The notes beneath the pieces are model-generated. The model was not told the DNA's origin. It was given only the letters and a program-made list of their open reading frames with translations, and did not search any database. From contig JASBSS010000022.1 of NCBI GenBank assembly GCA_030148805.1, positions 1-64,000 of the forward strand: DNA of 64,000 nt, given 5' to 3'. Made by a program: the position numbers and the translations under genes. Source of the stretch: Thiogranum sp. GTDB lineage: Bacteria; Pseudomonadota; Gammaproteobacteria; DSM-19610. Below, in pieces: positions 18,145 through 27,358 of this stretch (the stretch's first letter is position 1; each line of letters starts with the position of its first letter).

Positions 18145-19617
18145 ATGCTGCCGCAGTTTCTCCCGAACACAATTCCCAACTGGATTGGCGGCGCGCAAGT
18201 CGAAGCCCAGTCGGGAGAGGTTTTCCAGAAAGTCTCTCCGCACAGTGGCGTGCAGCTGTACCGGGTGGCGAGTTCCGGGATCAGCGATATCCAGCGAGCC
18301 GTCCAGATCGCGACTCACGCGCAGCCGGACTGGGCGGGAATGACGCCTGTTCGGCGCGGGGAGTTGTTGCTTAATCTGGCACAGGTGATGCGTGACTATC
18401 GCGACGACATTGCCGCTGTAGTGGCGCTGGAAACGGGAATGTCTTTTTGCGCGGCACAGGCCGAAACCGCGGTCGCCATCGCTCAAGGGGAGTTCATGGC
18501 CGGCGAGGGGCGGCGTCTTTACGGCAGGACGGCCACTAGCGCCACACCGCACAAGTACGCCAGTCTGGTGCGCCAGCCGGTAGGGGTCGCCGGGTTGATT
18601 ATCGCCGCCAACACGCCGATCGCAAATATCGCCTGGAAAGTCTTCCCGGCTTTGATTTGTGGCAACGCGGCCGTTGTTAAGGCGGCCGAGGACGCGCCGG
18701 CCACGGCATGGCTATTCGGCAGACTCGCGCGGCAAGCCGGTCTTGCTCCTGGAGTGCTCAATATCGTGCAGGGGCTGGGTGAACAAGCCGGCGCACCCTT
18801 GGTCGCCCACCCCGATGTAGGCGTTGTCAGCTTTACCGGTTCCACTGAGGTGGGGCGAGTTATCGCCACGGTTGCCGCTCAGCGGCTGGCTAAGGTTTCG
18901 CTGGAGCTGGGCGGCAAGAATCCGTTGATCGTCTGCGACGACGCCGACCTGGAGAAGGCTGTCGATTGGTCCTTACTCGCCGCGTTCAGCAACGCGGGAC
19001 AGCGTTGCGCGGCGGCGAGTCGCATTATCGTCTTTGACGCCGTCTATGGTCAGTTTCGAGATCAACTGGTGGAGCGGACAAGAAAGTTGCGCCTCGGGCC
19101 TGAGGATGGCGACGACTTGGGCCCTGTGATCAATGAGCGACAGCTCAATCACATGCTGAGCGCGGTGGAAGACGCCAGAAAGAAAGGCGCCGCGATCCTG
19201 ACCGGCGGAACCCGCCTTGGCGGTGCGGCGCACGGAAAGGGCTTCTACATGGCTCCGACCATCATCGAGCAGGTTGCGCCCCGGGATGCTATCTCCCTGC
19301 AAGAGCTGTTCGGGCCGATAACCTGCCTATACCGGGTAAAGAACTTCGATCAGGCGTTATGCATGGCGAATGACTCGCCCTACGGGCTGACGGCTTCGAT
19401 TCATACCCGTAACATCGACCGCGCCATGGAGTTCACGCGGAGAATTCAGGCCGGCGTGGCGGTGGTCAACGGCGGGACGCACGGCAGCGAACCGCATATG
19501 CCTTTTGGCGGAACCAAAATGTCCGGCAATGGAACCCGTGAACCGGGTAGGGAGGCGCTGGAGGTTTATTCCGATCTGAAGGCGGTATATATCAATGTCT
19601 CTGCGGAGATCCATTGA
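18145..19617 (+). CDS. NAD(P)+-dependent aldehyde dehydrogenase
   Basis: A 490-residue ALDH-superfamily enzyme. It shows the cofactor segment around FTGSTEVGR, the general-base Glu in LELGGKNP (about 254) and the catalytic Cys in NAGQRCAAASR (about 286), then LFGPI and a C-terminal FGGTKMSGNG motif. Start taken at ATG 18145; a GTG at 18136 in the same frame is possible, neither with a clear ribosome-binding site. It is 15 bases after the SDR and directly abuts the neuA-like gene, so it is co-transcribed. An ALDH is not a standard step of sialic-acid synthesis; it might oxidise an aldehyde precursor or a modified sugar. Confidence 0.9.
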   Translation: MLPQFLPNTIPNWIGGAQVEAQSGEVFQKVSPHSGVQLYRVASSGISDIQRAVQIATHAQPDWAGMTPVRRGELLLNLAQVMRDYRDDIAAVVALETGMSFCAAQAETAVAIAQGEFMAGEGRRLYGRTATSATPHKYASLVRQPVGVAGLIIAANTPIANIAWKVFPALICGNAAVVKAAEDAPATAWLFGRLARQAGLAPGVLNIVQGLGEQAGAPLVAHPDVGVVSFTGSTEVGRVIATVAAQRLAKVSLELGGKNPLIVCDDADLEKAVDWSLLAAFSNAGQRCAAASRIIVFDAVYGQFRDQLVERTRKLRLGPEDGDDLGPVINERQLNHMLSAVEDARKKGAAILTGGTRLGGAAHGKGFYMAPTIIEQVAPRDAISLQELFGPITCLYRVKNFDQALCMANDSPYGLTASIHTRNIDRAMEFTRRIQAGVAVVNGGTHGSEPHMPFGGTKMSGNGTREPGREALEVYSDLKAVYINVSAEIH

Positions 19618-20385
19618 ATGACCGCCGCTGGCCGCAGCCTGATTGCGATGATTCCCGCCAGAGCAGGCTCGAAGAGGATCGCGGACAAGAATATCCGGTG
19701 TCTTTGCGATCACCCGCTGATGGCGTACACGATTTGCGCAGCGGTGAAAAGCGGCATATTTACCGATGTCGTCGTGTCTACCGACTCCGAGCGCTACGCG
19801 GACATTGCCAGGCACTATGGCGCCAGCGTTCCGTTCCTGCGTCCACAGGAGTTGGCGGGAGAAGTATCGCCGGACATCGAGTGGGTCACCTATACTCTCG
19901 ACAGGCTCAGTCAGCGCGGTCGGGTGTACGAATGCTTCAGTATCCTGCGTCCGACGAGCCCGTTTCGCTTACCAACAACCATCCGCCGGGCATGGCGACA
20001 TTTCCAAACCCAGACCGGCGTCGATTCGCTGCGCGCGGTGGAGAAGTGCCGGCAGCACCCGGGGAAGATGTGGGTGGTGAAGGAGCAGCGCATGACTCCG
20101 CTGATAGCCTTGGCAGCGCACGGTACCCCCTGGCACAGCAGTCCTTATCAGTCGCTCCCCGAAATCCATGTTCAAAACGCCAGTCTGGAAATCGCATTTA
20201 CCCGCGTGGTCTACGAGCAAGGCACCATCGCCGGGAACGCGCTTATGCCATTTTTCACGCAAGACTATGAAGGGTTTGATATCAACAACGAATACGACTG
20301 GAACATGGCGCAATACCTTGTCGGCAGCGCGCAGGCGAAATTGCCGCGCATCAGGCACGTGCCCTATGTCTTCGACGATGAATGA
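19618..20385 (+). CDS. NeuA-like acylneuraminate cytidylyltransferase
   Basis: A 255-residue nucleotidyltransferase of the NeuA/KdsB type, which activates nonulosonates as CMP-sugars. The signature IPARAGSKRIADKNI is near the N-terminus, followed by VVSTDSERYADIA and LRPTSPFR, all typical of CMP-sugar synthetases. The C-terminal DINNEYDW motif also fits. It starts directly after the aldehyde dehydrogenase stop (TGAATG) and ends overlapping the next gene by eight bases. Pairing with NeuB supports a CMP-nonulosonate product; exact sugar unknown, so the symbol is withheld. Confidence 0.9.
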   Translation: MTAAGRSLIAMIPARAGSKRIADKNIRCLCDHPLMAYTICAAVKSGIFTDVVVSTDSERYADIARHYGASVPFLRPQELAGEVSPDIEWVTYTLDRLSQRGRVYECFSILRPTSPFRLPTTIRRAWRHFQTQTGVDSLRAVEKCRQHPGKMWVVKEQRMTPLIALAAHGTPWHSSPYQSLPEIHVQNASLEIAFTRVVYEQGTIAGNALMPFFTQDYEGFDINNEYDWNMAQYLVGSAQAKLPRIRHVPYVFDDE

Positions 20386-21790
20386 CACCAGCCTATTCGA
20401 CCCGCTGTTGCTGATCCCGGTGGAAAACCAGGTGCGGGAGCTGGATCCAAAGCTGCTGCTAGCCTGTGTTGCCGCGCAGCGGGGGTTCTCCTCGATTGTC
20501 GGGTCCCGGCGGGAAATGGAATTCAACATAGATTCCTTCCCCAGCGCCATCTATCTGTCCAAAAGCATGACTATCCGCAGCCTGGCATTTTTTCGCGTGG
20601 CCCGTCGCCTCGGCCATAAAATTGTCGCCTGGGACGAGGAAGCGCTGGTTCACCTTCCGGCGAAAACCTATTTTTCCCGTCGACTGAATGCATCGGCCAT
20701 GAAGTATGTACTGGCCCTGTTTGCCTGGGGGCAGGATAACGTCGAGCTATGGCGCCAGTACCCGCACATACCGCAAGATGTTCCTATCCATGCTGTCGGA
20801 AACCCTCGTAGCGATATGTTGCGCTCCGAGGTTCGGGCCTATTACGCGAAGGACGCGCAGGCGCTGCGTCGCGATTACGGCGATTTTATTCTTGTCAATA
20901 CCAACTTCAATCATGTCAACGCGTTCGGGCCGGATATTAACCTGTTCAGGCCCGCGACTACTCCAGGGGGCCGAGTCAGATTCGGCAGGGCCGCCCGCGG
21001 CATGAGCTGGGAGTACGCCAGCGGGCTGTGGCGGCACAAGCGCGCCGTCTTTTCCTGCTTTCAGGAGTTGATTCCGGCGCTGGAACAGGCCTTTCCCGGT
21101 CATACTATAGTGGTACGTCCTCATCCCACCGAAAATCCACAAGTGTATCAGGATATAGCTGCCAGCTGCCGAAGGGTGCGTGTCAGCAATAAGGGCAATG
21201 TCGTGCCCTGGCTGATGGCCGCCGCCGCCATGATTCACAATGGCTGTACGACCGCGGTAGAGGCGTATCTCATGAACGTGCCTGCCGTCAGTTTTCTGGT
21301 TCCGGTGAACAAAGCCTATGATGACGACTTCTATCGCCTGCCCAACAGGCTTAGCCATGCTTGCTTTGATTTCGACGAGCTACGACAGACGCTTGAAAGC
21401 ATATTGTCCGGAAAGACGGGTGTTGCGGAAACCGCGGAAAGCCGCGAGCTCATAAACCGCTATATCGAATCTCAGGAGGGCCCTATGGCTTGTGAGAGAA
21501 TGATCGCCATCCTTGAGTCGATGAATGGTCTGTATTCGAGGTCGCGGTGGACCGTTGCCGGATCGCTCCAGCGTTGGGCTCTGTCCAGGGGGCTAAGTAT
21601 CGCAAGAAGGCTGAAATCCCACCTTCCAGGCTCACATAACAGGCCGGAGTATCAATTGCATCGATACCCGGAACTTCCACTCGAAGAAGTGGTGGACAGA
21701 CTGGGCCGCTTGCGGGCGTTGTTGGGGTACGGAGGTGAATTCCGCGTCGAGTCATTGTCCGAAGTGTTGTTCAAAATCGAGCCGGTCTGA
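20378..21790 (+). CDS. Surface carbohydrate biosynthesis protein, copy 1
   Basis: A 470-residue soluble protein of the surface-carbohydrate biosynthesis family whose members begin with LIPVENQVRELD. Visible features are KLLLACVAAQRGFSSIVGS, WDEEALVHLP, NTNFNHVNAF, VVRPHPTEN and HNGCTTAVEAYLMNVPAVSF; the last two recall the nucleotide-sugar site of GT-B-fold or capsule KpsS-type transferases. The ATG at 20378 overlaps the neuA-like stop. Copy 2 follows after 26 bases and shares all these motifs. Probably a glycosyl- or phosphosugar transferase acting on surface glycan; exact reaction unknown. Confidence 0.85.
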   Translation: MNDTSLFDPLLLIPVENQVRELDPKLLLACVAAQRGFSSIVGSRREMEFNIDSFPSAIYLSKSMTIRSLAFFRVARRLGHKIVAWDEEALVHLPAKTYFSRRLNASAMKYVLALFAWGQDNVELWRQYPHIPQDVPIHAVGNPRSDMLRSEVRAYYAKDAQALRRDYGDFILVNTNFNHVNAFGPDINLFRPATTPGGRVRFGRAARGMSWEYASGLWRHKRAVFSCFQELIPALEQAFPGHTIVVRPHPTENPQVYQDIAASCRRVRVSNKGNVVPWLMAAAAMIHNGCTTAVEAYLMNVPAVSFLVPVNKAYDDDFYRLPNRLSHACFDFDELRQTLESILSGKTGVAETAESRELINRYIESQEGPMACERMIAILESMNGLYSRSRWTVAGSLQRWALSRGLSIARRLKSHLPGSHNRPEYQLHRYPELPLEEVVDRLGRLRALLGYGGEFRVESLSEVLFKIEPV

Positions 21791-21816
21791 GAGCGGACAG
21801 GACCAGAGGGAATTGT

Positions 21817-23226
21817 ATGGCAATGACAAAAGTGCCTCTCATTATTCCGGTTGAAAACCAGGTTCGTGAACTCGATCCCAAGCTGTTGCTGGCCTGTGTC
21901 GCGGCGAAAAGAGGGTTTTCATCGATAATCGGTTCGCATAGAAAAATCGATCTTCGGATTGCATCCCTCCCCAGGGGCCTGTATCTATGCAAAAGTTTTA
22001 CCTCGATGAATCGGACGATGTTCTGGATCATGAGCAAGCTGGGGCAGGATATCGTCTCCTGGGATGAGGAGGCGCTGGTGCATCTGCCAGACGAGGTTTA
22101 CTTCTCCCGAAGACTGTCTCCCTCGTCGCTAAGATATGTGTCACACCTGTTTGCGTGGGGCCAGGAAAACTCAAATCTATGGCGGCGCTACCCGAGAATG
22201 CCAAAAGACAAGCCGATTCATGTCACCGGCAATCCTCGCGCCGATCTGCTGCGTCCGCAGTTGCGCCCTTTTTACGAGAAGGCGGCCAATGATTTGCGCA
22301 AAAAACATGGCAGGTATGTGCTGATTAACACCAATTTCAACCATGTGAACGCGTTTTACCCCGGCCAGAACTTATTCCTTCCAATGAAAGAGCAAGGCTC
22401 GAAAAGGAAATCAGGCAAGGCGGCTAAGGGCATGAATCGGGAGTTTGCCGAGGCGTTGCATAAACACAAGCAGGCGTTATTTGAAGAATTCAAAAAACTC
22501 ATTCCGGAGCTCGAAATCGCGTTTCCCGAAACAGTATTGGTTGTTCGCCCGCATCCGACTGAATGTCAGAATGTCTATCGACGCCTTGCCGGGCTCGGTG
22601 AGCGTGTGACGGTTTCCGGCGAGGGAAATGTCGTCCCGTGGCTGATGGCGGCCGACGCACTCGTGCACAACGGCTGTACTACCGCGGTCGAGGCCTACAA
22701 ACTGGGCGTACCGGCGATAAGCTATCGCCCGTGTGTCGACGAGAGAGTCGATGAGGGATTTTACGGGCTTCCGAATCGCCTAAGCCATCAATGTTTCAGT
22801 CAGCAGGCGCTGATTGAAACGTTACGCCAAATACTTGCTGGCCAACTAGGCCGGGTCGTCGATAGTGAAAACGAAACCCTGCTGGCAAATCATATCTCCG
22901 CCTCCGACGGACCGTTGGCCTGTGAGCGTATTGTCGATGTGCTGGAGGAGATCGTCGGGCCTTATGGAAAAAAGTCTCGATTGGAAGCGTCAGCACAGGT
23001 GAGCGGCTGGATGCTGGCGAATGGCCGGCGTGTGATTAAACGGCTGCGACCGTATCTTCCCGGGGCATCTGCCCCGGATGACTTTCATCGCCACCGCTAT
23101 CCGCCGGTGACACTCGCGCAGCTGCGCCGGCGACTTTCGCGTATGCAACAATCCCTGGGAGATGACACTCCGCTGAAAGTCGAACAGATACACCATCAGA
23201 TTTTTCGTATTGTTGTAGGAAGCTAA
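21817..23226 (+). CDS. Surface carbohydrate biosynthesis protein, copy 2
   Basis: A 469-residue paralogue of the preceding gene. The same blocks occur in the same order: IPVENQVRELDPKLLLACVA, WDEEALVHLPD, NTNFNHVNAF, VVRPHPTEC and LVHNGCTTAVEAYKLGVPA. The C-terminal third, past about residue 380, is more divergent, with a basic linker and a final domain rich in Arg and Leu. Tandem arrangement and motif identity point to gene duplication with later specialisation, perhaps for two acceptors in one glycan. No signal peptide or membrane helix. Confidence 0.85.
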   Translation: MAMTKVPLIIPVENQVRELDPKLLLACVAAKRGFSSIIGSHRKIDLRIASLPRGLYLCKSFTSMNRTMFWIMSKLGQDIVSWDEEALVHLPDEVYFSRRLSPSSLRYVSHLFAWGQENSNLWRRYPRMPKDKPIHVTGNPRADLLRPQLRPFYEKAANDLRKKHGRYVLINTNFNHVNAFYPGQNLFLPMKEQGSKRKSGKAAKGMNREFAEALHKHKQALFEEFKKLIPELEIAFPETVLVVRPHPTECQNVYRRLAGLGERVTVSGEGNVVPWLMAADALVHNGCTTAVEAYKLGVPAISYRPCVDERVDEGFYGLPNRLSHQCFSQQALIETLRQILAGQLGRVVDSENETLLANHISASDGPLACERIVDVLEEIVGPYGKKSRLEASAQVSGWMLANGRRVIKRLRPYLPGASAPDDFHRHRYPPVTLAQLRRRLSRMQQSLGDDTPLKVEQIHHQIFRIVVGS

Positions 23227-23236
23227 GGGTGGGTAT

Positions 23237-24100
23237 ATGAAAATCATGATCCTCGGCGTTGGAAAATCCGGAACCACAGCGCTTTTATACAAGATGGCGG
23301 CGGGCCTTTCCGGCTGTCGGGCATTTTCCGGCGGCAAACCGGGTAAATATCTTGGTGATTACGCTCACGCCGTCTACAAGCATACTTATGAGGAGCGGAA
23401 AGGAAAGAATTTCGATTTGTATCGGAAACACCTTAAGAATGAGCGCTACGACCGTATGGTATGGTTGGCTCGTGATCCTAGAGATGTCGCCGTAAGCAGA
23501 ATGCTATATCGGTGGAACCGGGGCTGTATTGGTCACAGGCGACAGTTCAAGGCGCATCTGGAATTGGTAAAAAAAAAGGAAGCGGATCCGGCATCCATCC
23601 CATTTTATGAAATTTGTCGGTACGCGGGATATACGGAGTGGCCCACAGATATGCGCTCGGTTGTGGCCGAGGAACGACGTCGATATGAAAATATGCGCGC
23701 ATTTGTCGCTGGCGCTGGCGGCAATTGGTTCGTTTTTAAATACGAGGATATGATCGAAAAACGCTTTGGGGCTCTGAATAGATATCTCGGCTTCAGCGTC
23801 AACCATGAGGTCGGTGTTCCAAATGCTACCGTAAAGTCCAAGGTGGCCCGTAAGAAGACGAGTGGCGACTGGCGAAACTGGTTCACAGCGCAGGACATCG
23901 ACTTGTTCAAGCCGATATACCTCCCTTATATGCAGCTTATCGGCTATGACTCTGGCGATTGGGAACTTCGGGCTCGTCCGGTTATCGAGCCGGAATATTC
24001 ATCAGGCTATATGCAAGCGCTCACAGAGCGCCTTGCCGCTGACGTTGTTCGAAATATCAAATACAGTGCCCAGAGCTGGTGGGAAAGAAGATCAGGTTGA
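23237..24100 (+). CDS. Sulfotransferase-family protein
   Basis: A 287-residue protein with the hallmarks of PAPS-dependent sulfotransferases: an N-terminal P-loop-like 5'-phosphosulfate binding motif GVGKSGTTALLY (about 7-18) and a 3'-phosphate motif with conserved Arg and Ser in RDPRDVAVSRMLYRWN (about 79-94). VFKYEDM after the middle also fits the family. It lies in the glycan operon, 11 bases after the surface-carbohydrate gene, so a carbohydrate acceptor is likely. The family also contains protein and lipid sulfotransferases, so the acceptor is inference. Confidence 0.82.
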   Translation: MKIMILGVGKSGTTALLYKMAAGLSGCRAFSGGKPGKYLGDYAHAVYKHTYEERKGKNFDLYRKHLKNERYDRMVWLARDPRDVAVSRMLYRWNRGCIGHRRQFKAHLELVKKKEADPASIPFYEICRYAGYTEWPTDMRSVVAEERRRYENMRAFVAGAGGNWFVFKYEDMIEKRFGALNRYLGFSVNHEVGVPNATVKSKVARKKTSGDWRNWFTAQDIDLFKPIYLPYMQLIGYDSGDWELRARPVIEPEYSSGYMQALTERLAADVVRNIKYSAQSWWERRSG

Positions 24101-24131
24101 GTAGATGCGCTATTCCACGGAGGTTTTCCTG

Positions 24132-24641
24132 GTGAAAGAGATTGCGCGTGGTCTTAGGCTCGTGGCGTTTGATTTTGACGGAGTATTCACCGACGACATG
24201 GTATACATACTTGAGAACGGTGAGGAAGCGGTGCGCTGTTTTCGGGGCGATGGCATCGGTTTGCAAAAGCTCGCCCGGCTGGGTATTGAAACTGTGATTA
24301 TTTCCACGGAAATGAATCCTGTGGTGTCGGCGCGGGCGAGGAAGCTGAATCTTCCCTGCCTGCAGGGTGTCGTCGACAAGCGTGCCGCGCTGGAGAAGTA
24401 CAGCCAGGATTTAGGGATCGCGCTGTCAGCGGTGGCCTTTGTCGGCAACGACGTCAATGATCTCGCGGTGCTGCGCGGAGTGGGTTTTCCGATCGCGGTT
24501 AAAAATGCACATCCCGAGCTGATTCGGCTTGCAATGTACCAGACAAAGTGTTCGGGTGGTCGGGGCGCGGTCAGGGAGGTCTGCGAGCTGATCGAGAAGA
24601 CACTGGAACCGGGTGGTGTAGAGGTCTACGTAGAGCCGTGA
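24132..24641 (+). CDS. KdsC/NeuA-C-type HAD phosphatase
   Basis: A 169-residue HAD hydrolase of the KDO-8-phosphate phosphatase type. Motif I is DFDGVFTDD, motif II is in VIISTEMNP, the conserved Lys is in VVDKRAAL and motif III is GNDVNDLAVL. Such domains also occur fused to the C-terminus of CMP-sialic acid synthetases, so here the phosphatase probably acts on a nonulosonate 9-phosphate. GTG at 24132 is chosen because GGAGG stands eight bases before it and it gives a normal KdsC N-terminus; an ATG at 24105 would add nine residues. Last gene of the operon. Confidence 0.85.
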   Translation: MKEIARGLRLVAFDFDGVFTDDMVYILENGEEAVRCFRGDGIGLQKLARLGIETVIISTEMNPVVSARARKLNLPCLQGVVDKRAALEKYSQDLGIALSAVAFVGNDVNDLAVLRGVGFPIAVKNAHPELIRLAMYQTKCSGGRGAVREVCELIEKTLEPGGVEVYVEP

Positions 24642-24715
24642 CCAACTGCATGAACATACTTTTCCAGTCAATACCGCCGGTACGTCGAAGGCGTTTGGTC
24701 CCGGGCATCTGAATC

Positions 24716-25852
24716 TCAGCCGCTGTAGGATTGCCTCACCAAAAGCCGGACGCGGGTGGCTGCCCGTTGCAGGTCGCTCGAAAGGATTTCCGGAACTGCG
24801 GTGTGTCTGTGGCCGATGCGCGGTTTACCCAGCCAGGTGGCACGATCATGCTCTAGCAACAGCTGCTGGAGGTGGCCTATGTCGCGCTTGATGCGCTTTT
24901 CCCTGAAGCAAGGTGCCAGTCGTCCTATCAGTCCATGCTTTCTGTCGCGACATTGACTAGAGCGTCCGGATGAGCCGTGACCGTCCTTGTCGCTCAGGTC
25001 GAACATGAATACCGGCTTGCCGGTCGCGCTGGCCTCGGCCAGCATGGAGGCGCTGTCTGCGGTGACGACCAACTGGTCGGCCAGCGCCAGATACCCGTAA
25101 AAAGGGTTGTCTCCCGCACCACCGCTCCATTGATAGACGTATGCCGGTACTGTCAGTTGCCGGACCAGTTCCGAAAAAGCCGTAGGCGGTGTGCGAGCGC
25201 TGTCGGTGGCGAGCACCGAGCCTCCACGAGCCAGCGCCAGATTGTTTACCAGTCTTCCAAGTTGCCGGGCTCTGTCCCCGCTCAAAACACATTTTCCGCT
25301 ATTTCCGCCTACCAGCACAGCCGTATAGGGGCGTGGGAGGTGCGCCAGTTTCGGGCGCCAATGGCGGGCGTATACTTTCAGACGATCGTCGGTTACGCGA
25401 TGCAAGGGAAGCTGGGTGTAGAGGATGTTGCTCCTTTGCGGAAGAAAATACTGGGGCGTCGTGATAATAAGATCAAACGCGTCTAGTGGGCTCTTGGGGC
25501 GCCCAATGTGCACCAGGCGGCAGCGCCCCCCTGACTTTTTGCCTATCCATCTTGCCACCATTTCGTTGGCGCGCGAGGCGCTGATGACGAGATCTGGCCA
25601 TGGCGGTTCGAGTGGGCATGAGCGTTCCCGGTCGATGCCCACGAGGGTAATCCCAAATAGTTGCCTGTGAATCATTTTGGAGATGATTTTGCGATCCCGC
25701 CGGACAATGCGCTTTCTTTCCCAGGGCCACCCCAGCGCCTCGGCCAGTGCCAGGACTTGGTTGTTGTCGCCGACTTTGTCGCTGGTCAGTAACCAGGTTC
25801 TCGGACAAACGAAGTCGGTTGGGTTGTCTATCGTTACCCTTGAGGGTGTCAT
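24716..25852 (-). CDS. ELM1-family protein
   Basis: A 378-residue protein resembling the bacterial ELM1 family (named after a mitochondrial fission protein; distant GT-B-like fold). Visible features are WLLTSDKVGDNNQVLALAEALGWP at the N-terminus, VLVGGNSGKCVLS, VLATDSARTPP and the VVTADSASMLAEASATGKPVF block. The ATG at 25852 follows the upstream O-antigen ligase stop by a single base (TGAAATG), so the two genes are co-expressed. Family members are often next to LPS genes and may be glycosyltransferases, but no reaction is established. Confidence 0.8.
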   Translation of the reverse strand: MTPSRVTIDNPTDFVCPRTWLLTSDKVGDNNQVLALAEALGWPWERKRIVRRDRKIISKMIHRQLFGITLVGIDRERSCPLEPPWPDLVISASRANEMVARWIGKKSGGRCRLVHIGRPKSPLDAFDLIITTPQYFLPQRSNILYTQLPLHRVTDDRLKVYARHWRPKLAHLPRPYTAVLVGGNSGKCVLSGDRARQLGRLVNNLALARGGSVLATDSARTPPTAFSELVRQLTVPAYVYQWSGGAGDNPFYGYLALADQLVVTADSASMLAEASATGKPVFMFDLSDKDGHGSSGRSSQCRDRKHGLIGRLAPCFREKRIKRDIGHLQQLLLEHDRATWLGKPRIGHRHTAVPEILSSDLQRAATRVRLLVRQSYSG

Positions 25853-25853
25853 T

Positions 25854-27077
25854 TCAATCGGCAAGGGTCAGAGCCAGGAAGAGAATATAAAACATGTTCA
25901 GCGTGTCGTCGCCGAATGCCTGATTGGTCAGGCCGGATAGCGCATAGCCTGAGCACAAAATTATTCCGATGCCGTCGAATACGAGTCGGTCAGGGCGCGT
26001 CAAGCGCCGCCAGAACACGACGATCGGCGCAAAAAGCAGGACTAGTAGGCTCAGAATGCCAGGAATGCCTCTAGCCACGAGACTGGTGAGGTATTCGTTG
26101 TGCAGATGGTTGTAGTTCAAGACGATTTGCTTCATGGCCTCTTTATCCGGCTCCGTCCTCATAGCCGCCCGTTGCGTATTTTCTGCGCCCCAGCCGAAAA
26201 TTGGCTTTTCCATGGCAGCTTGGAGCCCGTCTTTCCACATAACAATACGTCTGCCTACAGAGCTGTCCCAATTTGAGTGGGTGCGGTAGATATGATACTC
26301 GGCGTAGGCCGAATGCAATCTCTGTTCTACCGCCGGTACTTGTGAAGCGGCTAGTACCAAAAACAGTAAAAGGAGGTTCGCACCGACGGCGTTGGTACTC
26401 GTCAGGCAGCCTGCCTTACGCCAGACTAAAAGGACTGCCATCAGCAGGAGTATCGACAGAGCCCAAACGAACCGTGACTGCGTGAGTACCGATGCCAGGA
26501 ATCCGGCGGAGAACGCGCCCATGGACAGGAGTTTTCCTGAAGCGGACTCGCGGGGAAAACGAATAAGAGAGAAGAATCCGAGCAGCAGGGAGATCAGCGC
26601 ACATATCAGCGCATTGACCGATCCACCGGGTCGTTCGGTTCCTTGGAGAAACTGCAGATAGACCACGGAGAAGATGATAAATGCGCTGAGCTTTACCGTC
26701 ATCAATAGAAAGCGGGGCGTGATGCGGATATATAGCAGCAGCAAGCCTATGAGGGGCGCGGCGAGAAACTCTCGCAACCTCCTAAGCGTGGATAGTCCCG
26801 CCATCGGATTATCGGAGATAAGCGCGCAGCTAAGAGCGACGACGTAGAATCCCAGGGTAAGAAGGCTCAATAGAAAAACGGCTCTGAATCGGGAACGCCG
26901 GCGATTGACTAGGGCGTAAACCAGTCCAAGAATTCCCAGTAGCGTATAGGCGGCTTGCCCCAAGTTCGGCGCTACGACCAGACTGGCGGGAAGCAGGAAA
27001 ACGGCGCCCTGAACCGGGCGTTCGCGGTGCTTGACTGGTGCAGGCTGTGACGGCTGGGAAAGCGGCATTGAGGTCAT
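25854..27077 (-). CDS. O-antigen ligase/polymerase family membrane protein
   Basis: A 407-residue protein with about ten to twelve predicted membrane helices and the large periplasmic loop typical of the Wzy/WaaL (O-antigen ligase-like) family. The loop contains the characteristic IFGWGAENT and NYNHLHNEYLTSLVARGIPG blocks, with the conserved His and Arg used in lipid-linked glycan transfer. It may join the surface glycan encoded nearby to lipid A-core or polymerise it. Start is taken at the first ATG; a methionine four residues later is also possible. The leftward pair with the ELM1-like gene faces the neuB operon tail-to-tail. Confidence 0.88.
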   Translation of the reverse strand: MTSMPLSQPSQPAPVKHRERPVQGAVFLLPASLVVAPNLGQAAYTLLGILGLVYALVNRRRSRFRAVFLLSLLTLGFYVVALSCALISDNPMAGLSTLRRLREFLAAPLIGLLLLYIRITPRFLLMTVKLSAFIIFSVVYLQFLQGTERPGGSVNALICALISLLLGFFSLIRFPRESASGKLLSMGAFSAGFLASVLTQSRFVWALSILLLMAVLLVWRKAGCLTSTNAVGANLLLLFLVLAASQVPAVEQRLHSAYAEYHIYRTHSNWDSSVGRRIVMWKDGLQAAMEKPIFGWGAENTQRAAMRTEPDKEAMKQIVLNYNHLHNEYLTSLVARGIPGILSLLVLLFAPIVVFWRRLTRPDRLVFDGIGIILCSGYALSGLTNQAFGDDTLNMFYILFLALTLAD

Positions 27078-27358
27078 GCGGCTGTATACGTTCGCAAGGG
27101 TTCAAGGAGAGGATGAAAGCGGCTCTTATTCCGGATCGACCCTGCCATGGGATGTTGTCGCCGGACGGACGCGATCCGGTTTCGGTTATCAAGCTTAAGA
27201 ACCAACGCGAAATGGGCTCATTCCTCGGCATCGCGTCGCGTCTGAGTTGAAAGAAGTCCGATTGTAAATCCTGGTGCAGGAGTTTCGGAATCGACCCGCC
27301 GGGTCCAGTTTTTCCCCCAAGCGGGAAATGGCATATCGCGGCTCGGAGTTTGCTACGC

